NCBI RefSeq assembly: GCF_022539505.1 | Contig: NC_061510.1 | Span: 393,310,249 to 393,374,248, forward strand | DNA length: 64,000 nucleotides | Source of the DNA: Lolium rigidum | Taxonomy: Eukaryota > Streptophyta > Magnoliopsida > Poales > Poaceae | Direction: 5' to 3' | Shown here: positions 11,028 through 23,808 of the stretch, piece after piece | Position numbering within the stretch: the stretch's first letter is position 1 | Layout: every line of letters begins with the position of its first letter | Notes under the pieces: model-generated | Told to the model about the DNA's origin: nothing | Databases searched by the model: none | Seen by the model: the letters and a program-made list of their open reading frames with translations, nothing else | Program-made: the position numbers and the translations under genes

Positions 11028-11363
11028 GTAATACGGATATAGTGAATGCACGGGATCTACAAGATACGGCATCAAGTCCGGTGAAAACTAAAGATGTTGA
11101 CATGCGGGTTGTGGAAAACAATGGTGCGGGGGCAAAAAGAGGGCTTGATTTTGATCAAGAGAAGGAGGACCGTATAGTGCAAGCTCCGAGATAATATAGT
11201 GGGCGATCATAGTTCTATGGTTTTAGACAAAGCTCCGGGGGCTCATCCGGTTGTGGGTGGGACAGTAGAGAAAGACGAGGAAAAAAAGATCAAAGAAGGG
11301 TGGCTCCAACTCAAATAATTCGTAGGATCGGCGGACTCCGGCAAGGAGTACTGTCCGGTCACA

Positions 11364-14300
11364 ATGAAACTATTAAGTTGGAACTGCCGAGGAATGCGCA
11401 AATCCTCGGCGGTTCGTGCGCTCTCGGTGCTCCGGGCGCGAATAAAACCGGATGTGCTTGTTTTCTGTCTGAAGCGCATTTGTGTAAGGCTAAGGCAGAA
11501 AATTTGAGAAGAAGATTGGCTTTTGACAAGGTTTTGGTTTTTGAAAGTGACGGGAGAAGTGGGGGTTTAGTGATGCTTTGGAACAATGACATCAATGTTA
11601 CTTCCAAGGAGGTTGAACAGAATTATATTGACATCCGAATCAATGAGAATGATGATACAGGGTGGCGTCTTACTGGTTTCTATGGAGAACCAAGTACTGA
11701 TCGCAAACATTTATCGTGGGACTATTTAAGATCTCTCCATGCAGCAGTGGATCTCCCGTGGCTGGTTATGGGGGATTTTAACGAGATTCTCTATTCTAAT
11801 GAGAAGGAGGGGGGCGCGGTGAGATCACAAAGGTGTATGCAGGCCTTCCGCGGTGCTTTGAATTCTTGCAACCTCGAAGATTTAGGCTATGAGGGGGATA
11901 TTTTCACTTGGAGAAGAGGTAAAATCCGCGAGAGACTCGATCGTGCGGTCTGTGATCCGAGATGGGCTGCGATGTTCCCTATGGCAGCGGTAGTTAACGA
12001 AGATTTTGGGAAATCGGACCATCGCCCGGTTCCGGTGGATGCCGAGAGGGTTTTGGGGCTGAACGTACCTCGCGGTCAGCCGACTTTGAGATTTGAAGCT
12101 CGCTGGCTCTGTGAAAGTTCGGTCGAAACGATCATTCAGGCTCGCATGGGATCGCGCTAAATTATTACACGCTGAAGCCTCGCTATGTGATAACACTAAA
12201 GCGGTTCATGAAGAGTTACACAGGTGGGACAGAAATATTCTGAAGGGGCCTAGGAAGAGACTCCGGGAGCTGCAGTCTGAGCTTAATCAAATTCTATCGG
12301 GTCCGCTAACTGATGATGCCATTACCAAGCAACGCGAGGTTCAATTGCAGATTGAGGAGTTGCTAGAACAAGAAGAATTGTACTGGGTACAGCGTGGTCG
12401 AGTGAATTGGTTGAAACATGGGGACCAAAATACGGCATTCTTTCATAGATCGGCATCAGCTAGGAGAAAAAGAAACTTCATAAGGCAATTAAAAAATGTT
12501 GCGGGTGATATTGTGGACGATCAAGGACAGTTATTGAATATGGCTGCAGATTACTTTCAGCACCTTTTTACTGCGGAGGTGCAGGTACCAGATCAAGAAC
12601 TAATTGATAAAGTGCAACCGTGTGTATCAAATGAGATGAATGAAAAATTGCTATCTCCTTTCTCTAGAGAAGAAGTAAAAAAGGCCTTGTTTAACATAGG
12701 AGACCTTAAGGCCCCTGGCCCCGATGGATTGCATCGCTGTGTTTTACAAGCGATTCCGGCATATTATAGGAGAAGATCCGACCGATGAAGTTCTCCTAGC
12801 GAGTTAATTCTCGAGTCATACCGGAGGGTTGGAATAATACTACTATTGTTCTAATCCCTAAAGTGGAGAGCCCTGAGTTAATCACACAGTTCCGCCCCAT
12901 AAGTTTATGCAATGTGGTATATAAGGTGATCTCTAAACTAATTGCTTTTCGACTGAAATTCCTTCTTCCAGATATTATTTCTACCACCCAGAGTGCATTT
13001 GTTCCTGGAAGGCTCATTACTGATAACTTCCTTGTGGCTTATGAGAGTTATCATGCAATCAAGAATAAGAAGGTTGGAAAATTTGGTACCTGTGCGGTGA
13101 AGTTGGATATGCATAAGGCTTATGACAGAGTGGAGTGGTCTTTCCTATACAAAATGCTGATCCGACTTGGTTTTGATAATGGCTGGGTGGAATTAATTAT
13201 GGCATGTGTTTCTTCTGTTAGATACCAAGTACGGCTGAATAATGGTTTGTCTGATTTCATTTATCCTACTAGGGGTCTGAGGCAAGGGGATCCCCTGTCT
13301 CCCTATTTATTTCTCCTATGTGCAGAAGGGCTTTCGAGTATTATCAAGTTTGAAGAAAACAGGGGAAATATTCTAGGTGTGAAAGTTTGTAGAGGAGCTC
13401 CGGCAGTTTCTCATCCGCTCTTCGCGGATGATTCCTTAATTCTTATGAGAGCGGATGCTTCCAATGCGGTTAGTCTGAAGAGAGCTTTGGATGACTACTG
13501 TGCAGCTTCAGGCCAACTTGTAAGTGTTGCTAAATCGAGTATATTTTTCAGCCCTTGTACTGATATTGATACAAAAGTGGAGGTCTGTTCGATTCTTGAT
13601 ATTATGACTGAGGCTATCACGGATAGATATCTGGGCCTACCTCCTATTGTGGGTGTTGACAGGACAGATTGTTTCAAACACTTGATGGAGAGGATTTGCA
13701 AAATTTTAAGTGGATGGAAAGAAAAGAACATGTCTTTTGGGGGAAAGGAGGCACTTATCAAAGCTGTCATTCAAGCTATTCCTGCTTATGCGATGTCAGT
13801 CTTCAAGCTACCTAAACGAGATCATAAAAGGGATAATCTATGAAATGTCCCAGTTCTGGTGGGGAGATGATGACCAACAAAAGCATATGCACTGGTTTGC
13901 GTGGTGGAAAATGTGTGTGCCAAAAAATCAAGGAGGTATGGGGTTCAGAGACTTGCATTGTTTCAATCTTGCTATGTTGGCTAAACAGGTATGGAGACTA
14001 ATTTCGGAACCTGATTCTCTATGTGCTTCTGTTTTGAGAGCTAAGTACTTCTCGGATGGAGATATTATTAATTGCCAATTAAAAAAGGGAAGCTCTTACA
14101 CTTGGCAGAGTATTTGGGCGGGAATTCAAAGTTTTAAAAGAGGTTATGTGTGGAGAGTGGGGGATGGCAACAATATTAATGTTTGGTCCGATCCATGGAT
14201 TCCTAGTAGCCCGAACAGGAGGGTTACCACTAGAAGAGGTAATATAGTTTATGCTAAAGTTTCGATTTCATCGATGAGGAAACTGATATGTGGGATGAGG

Positions 14301-15451
14301 TTCTTTTATCTGAATGCTTCTGGCCAATTGATGTTCAGAGGATTTTAAATATTCCCCTTGCACGAAACAGTATGGAGGACTTTATTTCTTGGCACTTCAC
14401 AAAAACAGGAGTTTTCTCTGTGAGGTCTTGTTACCATGTTGAATGGGAGTTCCAGCATGGCAGGAAGTTAAGACGGACATCAGGGTTTGGGACCTCGTCT
14501 ACTCTTCCTATTTGGAAGACAGTATGGTCCTTAAATGTCCCGGCGAAAATAAAAATTCATCTATGGAGGTCGCTGCTTGGTGCTATACCATGTAATGGGG
14601 TTACGGCAAACCGCCACATGAGGCCTAGCTCTCAATGTACCCTATGCCAATCTGATTGTGAGAGCATTAGGCATGCCTATTTTCTCTGTCCAAGGGTGAC
14701 TGAAATTTGGAGAAAGCTAGGACTTTGGGAGTTTATATCGCATGTGTGTTCAATGGAATTGGATGGGGGGTCGGCTTTGGAAGCTCTATTTCGAGATAAA
14801 CAAGCTGCTGCCCCGATGTTCCCTAAGATCATTCGAAATGATATACTAGCAGTGGCTGTGTGGTATATATGGTGGGAACGCAGACAAGTTTCCCATGGCG
14901 AAACGGTTCAATCTCCTCCTAGATCGGCACAGTCAATTGTTGCGCTAACCCTAAACTATTCCAGGGCAAAGAAGAAGAAAGATGGTGTTAATAGAATTGG
15001 CTGGGTTAGACCGAGAGAAGACTATGTCAAGTTGAATGTGGACGCGGGGTTCGTGAGAATTCGAGTTCAGGAAGTACGAGCGCAATTATCGGGGATGATC
15101 ATGGAAGGTTTATCGCGGCGAGTTGTTGTGGGATTCCTCATGTTTCGATCCGTCTACGGCGAAGCCCGGGCTCTGCGGGATGGCCTTATCTTGGCAAGTC
15201 AAGTGGGATGCAACCGGATTGAGGTCAACTCTGATTGTATGGATGTTATTGAGGTGATGAATGTTGGTGGGAATTCTCTCGGTCCAGCGGCAGCTATCTA
15301 TGAAGAGTGTACCCTTCTCTGTCGTAGTTTTGCTCGGATTAGCTTTAGTCATACTCCCAGAGAGGCAAATTTGGCAGCACATTTGTTAGCTAGAAGTAGT
15401 GTGGGCGACGTGTCAATCGTATGGCACGAAGACCCCCTGATTTTATTGTAA
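11364..15451 (+). pseudogene. LINE ORF2 (endonuclease, reverse transcriptase, RNase H-like), multiply frameshifted
   Basis: It starts at ATG 11364 with KLLSWNCRG, the usual N-terminus of the apurinic-like endonuclease. GDFNEIL (about 11770) and SDHRP (about 12015) mark its active site. The linker motif WLKHGDQNTAFFH follows near 12410. The reverse transcriptase shows APGPDG (about 12715), RGLRQGDPLSPYLF (about 13275) and the catalytic FADD (13421-13432). A zinc-binding RVT-associated region (CTLCQSDCESIRHAYFLC, about 14640) and an RNase H-like end (VKLNVDAGF ... HTPREANLAAHLL) complete it, stopping at 15451. Frame changes near 11460, 12105, 12740, 13815 (with loss of about 100 bp) and 14290 disable it. 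Confidence 0.88.
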
Positions 15452-15615
15452 GTGTGTCGGCAAATGATGTAACGATTCTATAAGCGGCAAGTTTCTTTCG
15501 CACTCTTTTCCTTACCAGGGCACTGAAGGGGACTGGAAGGTTTTTAATGAGGCGGCTTGCTTGCTTTTATAATGAAGTGGTTTTTAATAAAAAAAAAAAA
15601 GTCGGATGGAATTTA

Positions 15616-15970
15616 GTCAAATGGCAACTAATTCCGTTCTCACTAGTGTCACCAATATCAAAATTGAGGGTTGTATTCTTGAACGGACTTCTCTCTCCTC
15701 AGTCTCCTGTATCACTTTCTCGTGGCTACTGCTCTGTGATAAATGCAGCGGAGGGGATTCATCTGTTTGACCTCTGCTAGCCTCCGCCCTCTCCCAAGAT
15801 CCAACCTTGCCCATAGCTTTTTGATGGTTTTCTTGCTTTGATAGCTGAGAAGTGAGAGCAACCACCGGGAACACTACCAAGAGGGGTCTCTCAGTCTTCC
15901 GTTCCCACTTCCTAACGGCGGCGGCCTGCTCGTAGCCGAGGTGAGGTTGAATCTCAGATCCATCCTCTGA
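15616..15970 (+). other. 5' flank/UTR of F-box copy 1
   Basis: This is the upstream region of the first F-box gene and aligns with 23480-24034 upstream of the second copy (shared text such as TGATAGCTGAGAAGTGAGAG). No clear TATA box is recognised. The LINE ends immediately to the left, so part of the ancestral promoter may have been displaced. Confidence 0.5.
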
Positions 15971-17918
15971 ATGGCAGACAGGGCTGAGGCAAGCGGCGAC
16001 GACCGAATCAGCGCCCTCCCTCTCGACGTCCGTCTGCGCTTGCTTTCCATGTTGCCCGTGGAAGATGCAGTGCGGAGCAGCGAGCTCTCCCGCGAGTGGC
16101 GCGGGCTCTGGAAGAAAATGCCCAGCCTGCGCCTCGTCGGTTTAGAGCGGTTCGAGACCGCCGAGGGTTTCAACAAGTTCGTGAACCATCTCATCGTTCT
16201 CCGCGGCCACTTGCCCCTCGACAAGTTCAAGATCGATGTCCGTGAATCTGAGGCAGCTGAGCGGTACCCATACGCCAATCTGTGGATCCAGTACGCTCTA
16301 ATCTGCAAGGTTCGGGTGCTCACCGTCTTCTGCGAAGCTGTTGTCGACGATTGTATACAACTCACCGTGCCTCTTGTCTCTGAGCGCCTGACGACCCTGA
16401 ATTTTACCGACATTGATTTCGAGAAGTGCTCTGCACTTGTTGACTCGAAGCTATCTCTGGATTTCTCAGGCTGCCCGTTGTTAAAGAGTCTAAGCATGGA
16501 TAACTGCACCATTTACGTGGACAAGATCTCATCCAAATCGCTAAAGCGGCTGCTCATCACCTTTTCTTTCTTATCACACTCGCGCACATGGATTTCTGCA
16601 CCAAGTCTTGTTTCATTGGAGCTCAGTGATTGCTCTGGCCAGGCTCCTGTCCTTGAAAGCATGCCATTCCTACAAAGTGCATTCATTAGGCTCAATGAGA
16701 ATCAGGGCTCGTGTGATGTTATGTATCCTCCGGTACAGAAATGTGCCCATCGAAGTTGTGAATGTTGTTACGGTTATCATCTTAGCGGTTACCAGAGTGT
16801 GCTTCTCAATGGTTTGTCCAATGCTACCCATCTGGAGTTGATAGCTCACCCTGAAGTGGTATGCATAAAGTTACTATCGTCTACTCTATCGCTGTTTGCT
16901 ATCCACTGCTTCTCTTCCATTCTTAGGCATGCATAAAAATATAAGCTTATATTATACTGCAAGAGCTAGTTTTGTGCTTTGGATCTGATGATTAGTTTGT
17001 GATGATTATTAACTATGTGTTTATAATTTTTTAAGTTTCTGACGTTATGCGATTAGGAAACTCAAGATTGATCGATTCATGATACTCTCTTTAAGACTTA
17101 TAAGAGCCTGAGAAGGTATAATCAATATGTTCAGTTTTAAACATAACATCTGGGGTGATGTAAACAAAGTGTCAAACTTATGCTCTTAGTGACTAGACTA
17201 TTATACCTTGTCCAATCATGCATTATTGATAAGTGGATTTGAACCCTGAAACATTCGTTGTTCTCAGAGTGCACCTTTCGATCAGTGGAATTATTATTAT
17301 AGGTACTTGATAGGAAAATTGGAATAGTTTAGAGGCTTAAGGTTACATTTCCACGTTTTAAAGTTCCATTTTGATTTATAATAATCTACCCACAGTCCAT
17401 GACTTTAGTTATTTCATCTTATAACTTGGAACATAAAGTTTGTGAATATTTCTATTCTACTGGTATTTCTTCAGTATATCTACAGAAGGGATTTGGCTTG
17501 TTGCCCTGTATTTGGCAATTTGAAGACTCTGTTACTCAACGAGTGGTGTGTGGATAATGGCTTACATAGACTAGTTTGCATTCTTCAACACTCGCCTATT
17601 CTTGAGAAGCTCACACTTCTGTTTTATAACACTAAGGTATGTTGTCTATGAAATATTTATGTATTAGTAAAGGTATCATGTATATTTTACTGATCACACT
17701 AAAATGTTCTGTATCTTATAGGGTGTCCCTAGTGCAATGAAAGACGATGGGAACCATGATCCAAGTAGAACAAACATTTGCATGTCCGCACCTTAAGGTA
17801 GTTAACATCAAATGTCAAGTGAGGAATGAGAGGGTTTCCAAAACATTGAAGCTCTTGAGTACATGTGGCGTACCTTGTGAGCACATTAGGTTGAAGCTCA
17901 ACCAGTTACGCTCATATC
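15971..17918 (+). pseudogene. F-box/LRR protein gene, copy 1 (frameshift in exon 3)
   Basis: Exon 1 is 15971-16858 (296 codons), exon 2 17475-17636 (54 codons) and exon 3 17722-17918. All introns have GT-AG ends and the first two are phase 0. Residues about 12-50 form an F-box (DDRISALPLDVRLRLLSMLP, then SREWRGLW), which in such proteins binds SKP1 in an SCF ubiquitin ligase. The rest has leucine-rich repeats (CPLLKSLSMDNC, PSLVSLELSDC) for substrate binding. Exon 3 is 197 nt against 196 nt in the paralogue. An extra A at about 17764 (GATCCAAGTAG versus GATCCAGTAG) shifts the frame to a stop after about 24 codons. A possible fourth exon at 19597 also meets an early stop. The F-box and first repeats are intact, so a truncated protein remains possible. 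Confidence 0.75.
16859..17474 (+). other. Intron 1 of F-box copy 1
   Basis: A 616-bp AT-rich intron, donor GTG|GTATGC and acceptor TTCTTCAG|TAT. It lacks the nested MITEs found in the matching intron of copy 2. Confidence 0.65.
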
Positions 17919-19596
17919 GTAAGTTGACTATTTTCATTCTCCATGCCTTGCAAGGTTTCTGCAATCTTCTAAACTGTTGCAAGTCTAAAAGTAAGACACG
18001 AGATTTTAACCTTTGCACTCTAAGATGTCTGCTTTATTTCCTATGCGGCACCGAAATGGATACAGATGCGTCAATTTCTAGAAATAAGGATACATGGATA
18101 CATTTGAATAATTTGAATAATAAATTATAATTCGCATATCATGATTTAAACAGAAAATTATCTTCATATATATATATCATGTCTTTTGTTCTTCTCCTAC
18201 GACAACAAGCAAAAGAGTAGGCCTAACTCACTAGCTTAGTACACACTGCAAAGAGGGAGTGCTGCTCCTTAAGGAAAGGAGATCGCAAAGAAAGGGGAAA
18301 TCAGCACTCATTAGACAACAGCAAGGTCGATCTTGCAGGTGAGAGGGCGTAGCTTACTGGCTGTTCAGCCTTTTTTTGTTGTTGTTTTGCGCTGCTCCGA
18401 CGGCCTGACCTGAAGCGCTGCGGCAGGAGGGGAATGAGGAAAAGAAGCAAGGACAGCCATGGAGGGGAGGGGGAAGCACGGTCTCGGAGAGAGGAACCGT
18501 GGGGTGGCTCTTTATGGTTTTCTCAATGGGTTTTGGGCCGGGTCGTATCCTCGAAGTGTTTAAAATGTATCTACCGAGTATCCAACAACATTAAATCTGT
18601 ATTTTCGATGTTTATTCGGCCGATACAGTGGATATGTATCCAGGTTTATCTGTTGCCAAGAGTGGATAATTGCCTTATGGCCTGACGCTTGTGTAGTGTG
18701 GCCCTGGACCCAAGAGGTGCGACGGCGTCATAAAAAGCAGCCGTGCCTCAAGGCGAGGGAAGAAAAGGGGATGAGACTAGATTGATATCATTTTTGCTTG
18801 CTTTATTCAGTTATATGGAAATGAATTATATAGTCTGGTTACAACCTAACTTGGGAGATAAGGAAAACTAACCTGGAAATTGATCATATCTTTAATTAAA
18901 AAGAAACTAACATAATGGGGATCTGAACCTCTACTGCAAGTGGCAGTCCCTTGTGTACTTGGTGCTGCCGTGGGGATTATCAACCCATATGACGGTATTG
19001 GGAAGCCTTCGTGAATTATCAGTGTTCCCGAGGAAATTATATATCAGTTAGAGTGCGTACCACCTTTAGAAATCCTTCCGTGTTTAAAATTGGGTTGTAA
19101 GCGGTTGGAGTTATGATGTCTGTTTAGTTTCACCTAAATTAGTTACTTTGTAATTCCTTTGGTCATACACCATTGCTTGCAGATCATTTGGATTTGATTC
19201 TACGTAACATTTACTGATTAACTGATGATAAACCAGTTTACCTCCATTCTTGTACTCAACTAGCTAGTTTCTGTTTTACCACTGTGCTCAATGGAGAAGA
19301 TAACCATGATGCCATCTCTCTTACTAATAATCGAAAACTAGCAAGCCATTGCCTGCCACACTTCTGCCTGAACGCCTGAAGGCAGAAGCACCGTTTAGGC
19401 CTGTGACTCAGAAGACTATTTACTCCAGTATCTAATCAGACTTTTGTCTTAACTCCGTCTTAACAAGATATTTGATCAAGTGACACTTTTATTTGTCTAT
19501 TTCAAATTCTAGCCAAGCAATCTGAAATTCCCCTCTATATCAATGAAAATATTAAAGAGCCATACTTATCGTGCATCTTTTAAAAAAATTGTGCAG
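17919..19596 (+). other. Intron 3 region of copy 1, with about 1 kb of copy-1-specific DNA
   Basis: After a consensus donor (ATC|GTAAGT) the sequence aligns with unit 2 up to about 18035 and again from about 19100 (GAGTTATGATGTCTGTT in both). The roughly 1,050 bp between are absent from unit 2, so they were inserted in unit 1 or lost from unit 2. They contain a short TA repeat (18166-18176) and ATACA-rich text. I see no gene or clear transposon ends. Confidence 0.5.
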
Positions 19597-20830
19597 CTTT
19601 CAGCTACTAGTTGTGAGATGCCACACCGTCAACCAGTGACGACGAAGCTGTGCCTTGATCCACTCACGGGGACGTTACAAACTTCATCCACTGCTGACGA
19701 CTAACATGGTGTGATGGGTCTTGATGTTCATTCCAGTCCTTCTGTGCTCCGAAGCGGCTGTAATGTGGCCACTGTCTAGGCCGTTATCTCTATGTTTAGG
19801 TTTATTTCGGTCTCTTGGTCTGCTAGAAACTTGTCCGTGTTAGTCGTCTGGTACAACTCAGCAACACCGGTTTCCTTTTCATCGGAGTGGTAATGGCCAC
19901 GGTCAGATCGCTGCTATATTTCAGTTATCAGTAGTGAAACTGTGGCAAGGACAGCGCTATGTTTTGAAGTTGGTTGCTCGTGTGCCCCCTCCGGCCTTTT
20001 GAGGATGTTGTCAGTTCTTGTTCATCCAAAACATGTTACGATACTATGTTTGCAGCATTGATGGGCTTGCTCCCTATGTGTTGCTAGCAACAGCCATGGT
20101 ACATTCCGCTCCATTTAGTTTTAAGTGAGCCGCTTTAACATGAAACAGTCGGTTGGCTGGACTGTTTTTTTAACAGACCAGATGCGGAACTCCGGCTGTT
20201 TTCGTCAGGAGAAGCGATATGCTAACAACTTGGTAAGCTATTTCCACTAAATAACATGACCACAATCATCTGAGCCCAACACAGAATTGACAGCGTGTAC
20301 TGGACCACGCAAACCCATACATGAAAACATGGCGATATATGTACCGATGGTGGGTCAGGGACAAGATGGTGAACAATGATGGCCAAGCATGGGCAAGAAG
20401 ATGGAGCAGAGACGAGGGTTGAGCATTTCAGTCTGTGACCTGTGAACTGTGATGGTAGTCTAAACTTGGTGCTGATGGCGGACGTGGGACTGGGTTCCAT
20501 CGTTCCGATTATGTCAGGTCGATTTTATAGCTCTCTGACGAGTTGCCTTGAGATTAGTGTGATTCTTCTACCCTGTCCGGCGTTGTGAGACAGAGCAGGT
20601 CCAACTCGAAACGGAGATGCAGACGGAGTAGAAACCCATACGGTCTTTGCGTCGAGAGAAGAGAAGAGTCGCAACAGCGTGTGAGAGAAGTTGGAGAGAG
20701 GATTGCTCCCAATTTCATTTAAACTGCCTTTGGGGCTGAGTGCAGTTTGATTTTTCTATAATTGGCTACAGTTGTAGCACCATCAGACATTCATAGTCAC
20801 TGGAGCCACATCCACCTAGCTTTTCAAAAT
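19597..20830 (+). other. Last-exon and 3' region of copy 1, shared with unit 2
   Basis: The segment begins after TTGTGCAG at the position of exon 4 in copy 2. 19597-20110 aligns with 31727-32270 and 20680-20830 with 32450-32710. In copy 1 the exon-4 reading gives a stop within five codons in the frame used by copy 2. The stretch 20160-20680 is found only in unit 1. No independent gene is recognised. Confidence 0.5.
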
Positions 20831-20899
20831 ATAAAAATGTTGCTCATTTCTGTTGAACAAGAAAAAGTTATTTTATTGACTTGTTGTAGACCCTATTCT

Positions 20900-21945
20900 C
20901 CATTTGATGAGAAGATCTCCATCTAGGATTATATGGAGTACAAGAAAGCAACAGAGAAATAGTCGTCATTCTCCTAATAGCCCGCGCTCGCGTCCCGAGA
21001 CCCCCCTCGCGTCTCTCCCCAGGGAGGCGCCAGGGCACACCCCCGCTGCATCGGATCCCCTCGCCGCGTTGCCGGCGACGGCTCCCCCTATCGCCGAAAG
21101 TGACATGGGGCGGTGGAAGATGGAGTCCGCCACTGGAGCCGCTGGGGTGGCGAGAGTCGTCGAGTCTCCGATCTGCGACCAGGGCGGCGACCTTGCGTCG
21201 GGGTGGTGGCAGAGACCTTCTCCGGTGGCGCCATGGCCGGCGGCGGATGCAGGGTTGGGGCGGGTGGTGTTCGGACGAAACCTAGATCTGATCTAGGTGG
21301 ATCTCCCGTGCTGCCTTCCTAGATCTTCTTCGGTGCGTGGTATGTCCGTATCCGGTGGAGGGTCGTCCCTGCACCGCCGCCGCCTTTCCTGTTGCAGGCC
21401 CATGGCCACCAGTTGGGTTCGGTGCATCACATGACATTATGATCCATGGTGAAATCAGAGGCGGAGAAATATCATGAAGGCTGGTTTCAAGGACTACCGA
21501 TGGAGGTTCGAGTCGTGATGTTGAAAGACTTGCTTGGTATTCTGGATTTCGCAGCAGCAGTATGCAAGTGAGGGTGGCCGCACAGGGTCATACCTTTCAG
21601 GGCGAAAATCCAAGGTCTGACCTTAATTGGTTGTGTCTGACAATGACCTTGTTGAAGATATTATTTTAAGAGTGGGAACTATCTTCAAGGTAAAAACTTA
21701 GATCATTTGATCGGGCATCGACGGCTCTTGTGCATTGTTCTTTTCTTGGATGCATTGCTTTTGGAGAGCCTGAAGTTCATGTGTTGTCTTGGTAGTGAAT
21801 ATACTGTTGCCGCCACCCTGCTAGGCATGAAATACCGCGTTATTTTTTTGGCTATGTGTATCCGTTTTATCAATAGGGTATTTTGTTGTTACATAGGCGG
21901 GATATAATTAGTATCTCTCGATATTAATATATTCCAAAAAATATG
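20900..21945 (+). mobile_element. Non-autonomous LINE-like retroelement fragment (sense)
   Basis: GC-rich 5' part (20980-21300), AT-rich 3' part, and a tail CGATATTAATATATTCC followed by a short A run (about 21918-21940). The same tail motif, inverted, ends the element at 28311. The insertion interrupts the alignment between units 1 and 2. I find no convincing target duplication and no reverse transcriptase, so boundaries are approximate. Confidence 0.5.
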
Positions 21946-22009
21946 TGGGTAATGCCTTGTTGTCTATGTTGCCCAATATTTCATCATGGGACACGAGTAG
22001 AATTAATTT

Positions 22010-22165
22010 ATGGATAAAGATTTTGAAATCCACTTAGATATTAACCTCCGACGAAGTTGATGGCGAGACAATAAGAAATAAGGGCATCTCAACAATACGC
22101 TTGCATGTGCACTACACTTCCCTTGCCGCCACGCTAGTCCTGTCCGTGATGCCAAAACGATAAGT
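22010..22165 (-). pseudogene. Remnant of dynamin-related gene 3' end, unit 1
   Basis: It aligns with 32740-32870 of unit 2 (shared ATTAACCTCCGAC, AAGTTGATGG, GAGACAATAAGAAA) and, after a short insert, with the last codons of the dynamin-related fragment there. Only the 3' tail survives. It shows that the dynamin-related gene lay downstream of, and facing, the F-box gene before the duplication. Confidence 0.5.
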
Positions 22166-22221
22166 ATATGATCTCATAAGTCAAAACGACTACTTTCATA
22201 CACCCTATGGCCAACCTTATA

Positions 22222-22461
22222 CTACCTCCATCCCAAAGTATATTTTTTTAGAAATCACACTATGTCAAATTTAACCAAGTTTTTATCAAAAATTATTAAT
22301 ACGAAAAGTACAAAATCAATATCATTAGATAGATAATGAAATATATTTTCATGTGGTATCTACAAAATATCATATTGTTCATAGATTTTCTAAAAATTTG
22401 GTCAAACTTTATTTCGTTTGACTTAAAAAAAATTAAGCCTTAAACCTTGGGATGGAGGTAG
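22222..22461. mobile_element. Stowaway-like MITE (240 bp)
   Basis: Termini CTACCTCCATCCCAAAGTA and CTTGGGATGGAGGTAG form inverted repeats flanked by TA (22220-22221 and 22462-22463), the Tc1/Mariner target. The interior is AT-rich and non-coding. Confidence 0.88.
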
Positions 22462-22780
22462 TATAATCCTTTAGCTCTATTATTCTCGCTCAAGCTCTCA
22501 TTCATTTATGACAAAAGATTGTTCAATTTTTGTCCGATGCAGAACATGTACCTTCGATTGCACCATAAAAACCATCCTCACGGACGTGCTTTTTTTTGCA
22601 ACCGGGTGCCTGCAAACCTATTTTAAATAATATGGTAGAAAATTTACTAAATAAATATGTCATAAATTATGCGTGTAGAGAATATACCAGTAGGTGTGTG
22701 CGTAAATTATTTTAATTTTTGGAAAGATTTAAATAAGTTATTCGATTTCTTTTAAAAAACTTGGCGCTCCATCGTAGTAA

Positions 22781-23078
22781 GACTAGCCACAATGAGAGTA
22801 TCATAAGTAGTATCATGCATGCCATATTGGCAAAAATCTAAGGTGGCACACCAATTAATGAGGTGAGATATGAGAGTGATATCATAATATGATACCGTAT
22901 CATAACACGTAAAACTAGAAAACTTAATGGCAAACACATCAATGTACACAAATTTGCATTGAGATTCTACAAAACATTAAATATGATGATAATATGATAC
23001 TATGCATTGTGGGGTAGTATCATAAACTAGTATCATGTGCATAATAGTAGTGTATGATACTTGCCATTGTAACTAGTC
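22781..23078. mobile_element. Tourist-like MITE (298 bp)
   Basis: Termini GACTAGCCACAATG and CATTGTAACTAGTC with a TAA duplication (22778-22780 and 23079-23081), as for Harbinger-derived MITEs. The interior repeats TATCAT/ATGATA motifs, so the whole unit could fold into a long imperfect hairpin. Confidence 0.85.
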
Positions 23079-23111
23079 TAAATGTCTAATTGTCACTAAC
23101 GCGGACTTGTG

Positions 23112-23473
23112 GCTCTCGGGTGCAACGCACCCCATAGACCAAAAAAATTATAATAATTTAAATAAGTCAATTTTTTTTTGAATCTTCCCGGAAATAAAAG
23201 ATGATCAAGTTTGTACTCGTTAAAAAATGTTTGGACACGAAATGATTCCCATGGACTCCAGGGCAAAAAAGACAAAATTATGATAAAAATAAAGTGAATA
23301 ATACCTAGTCATGGGGCATTTCGAGTTTGTTTTTTTACCCAGGATAGAATAAAAGTAATTTCCTAGGAAAATATTTTGTTTCAGGTACAATACCTGATCA
23401 TCTTTGATTTCCAAAAAAAAATTAAACTTTTTTTTTATTTTCCCAAATATGGGGGTGCGTTGCACCCGAGAGC
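23112..23473. mobile_element. MITE with long terminal inverted repeats (362 bp)
   Basis: GCTCTCGGGTGCAACGCACC at 23112 is mirrored by GGTGCGTTGCACCCGAGAGC ending at 23473. No clear target duplication is visible, so the superfamily is uncertain. The interior is AT-rich with poly-A/T runs. Confidence 0.75.
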
Positions 23474-23564
23474 TCCTTTGTATTTTCCTTCTGGCTGGTC
23501 TAGCGGACTTCTCTCTCCTGTATCACTTTCTCGTGTCTCGAAGCTCAAATGTGCAGGCAGTAGC

Positions 23565-23808
23565 TGCTTTTTTAAAGTGAAGGATCGAAAACCCAGCTTT
23601 GAATTAACAAAGCCATCAACCGGCCAGGGATTACACAAGGCCCTCCGTACCACACAACACCACACCACACACACTACGGCCGAAAGATACAAGGGAGCAC
23701 TCTGAGAAGCTTACAACACTACGCTACAACACAAGCACACGTCTTGCAGAAGGGAAGACCACCGCTCCACGGCACCGAGGACGCCAAACCAGCGGGGCGC
23801 GACGAGGG
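23565..23808 (-). mobile_element. 5'-truncated LINE tail in the leader of F-box copy 2
   Basis: This 240-bp segment has no counterpart in unit 1. It begins with a T run on the plus strand and contains AGCTTTGAATTAACAAAGCC, a motif I associate with grass LINE 3' ends in inverse orientation. It splits the sequence homologous to 15700-15760 upstream of the F-box gene. No target duplication is clear. Confidence 0.4.

Larger units (their letters stand above)
9963..15600 (+). mobile_element. LINE (non-LTR retrotransposon), full length, degenerate
   Basis: A 5.6-kb element ends in a run of A at 15588-15600. It is flanked by a perfect 15-bp target duplication, GTCGGATGGAATTTA, at 9948-9962 and 15601-15615. 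It encodes ORF1 with a zinc knuckle and ORF2 with endonuclease, reverse transcriptase and RNase H-like regions, the domain order of plant L1-clade LINEs. Several frameshifts show it is no longer able to make its proteins. Confidence 0.92.
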
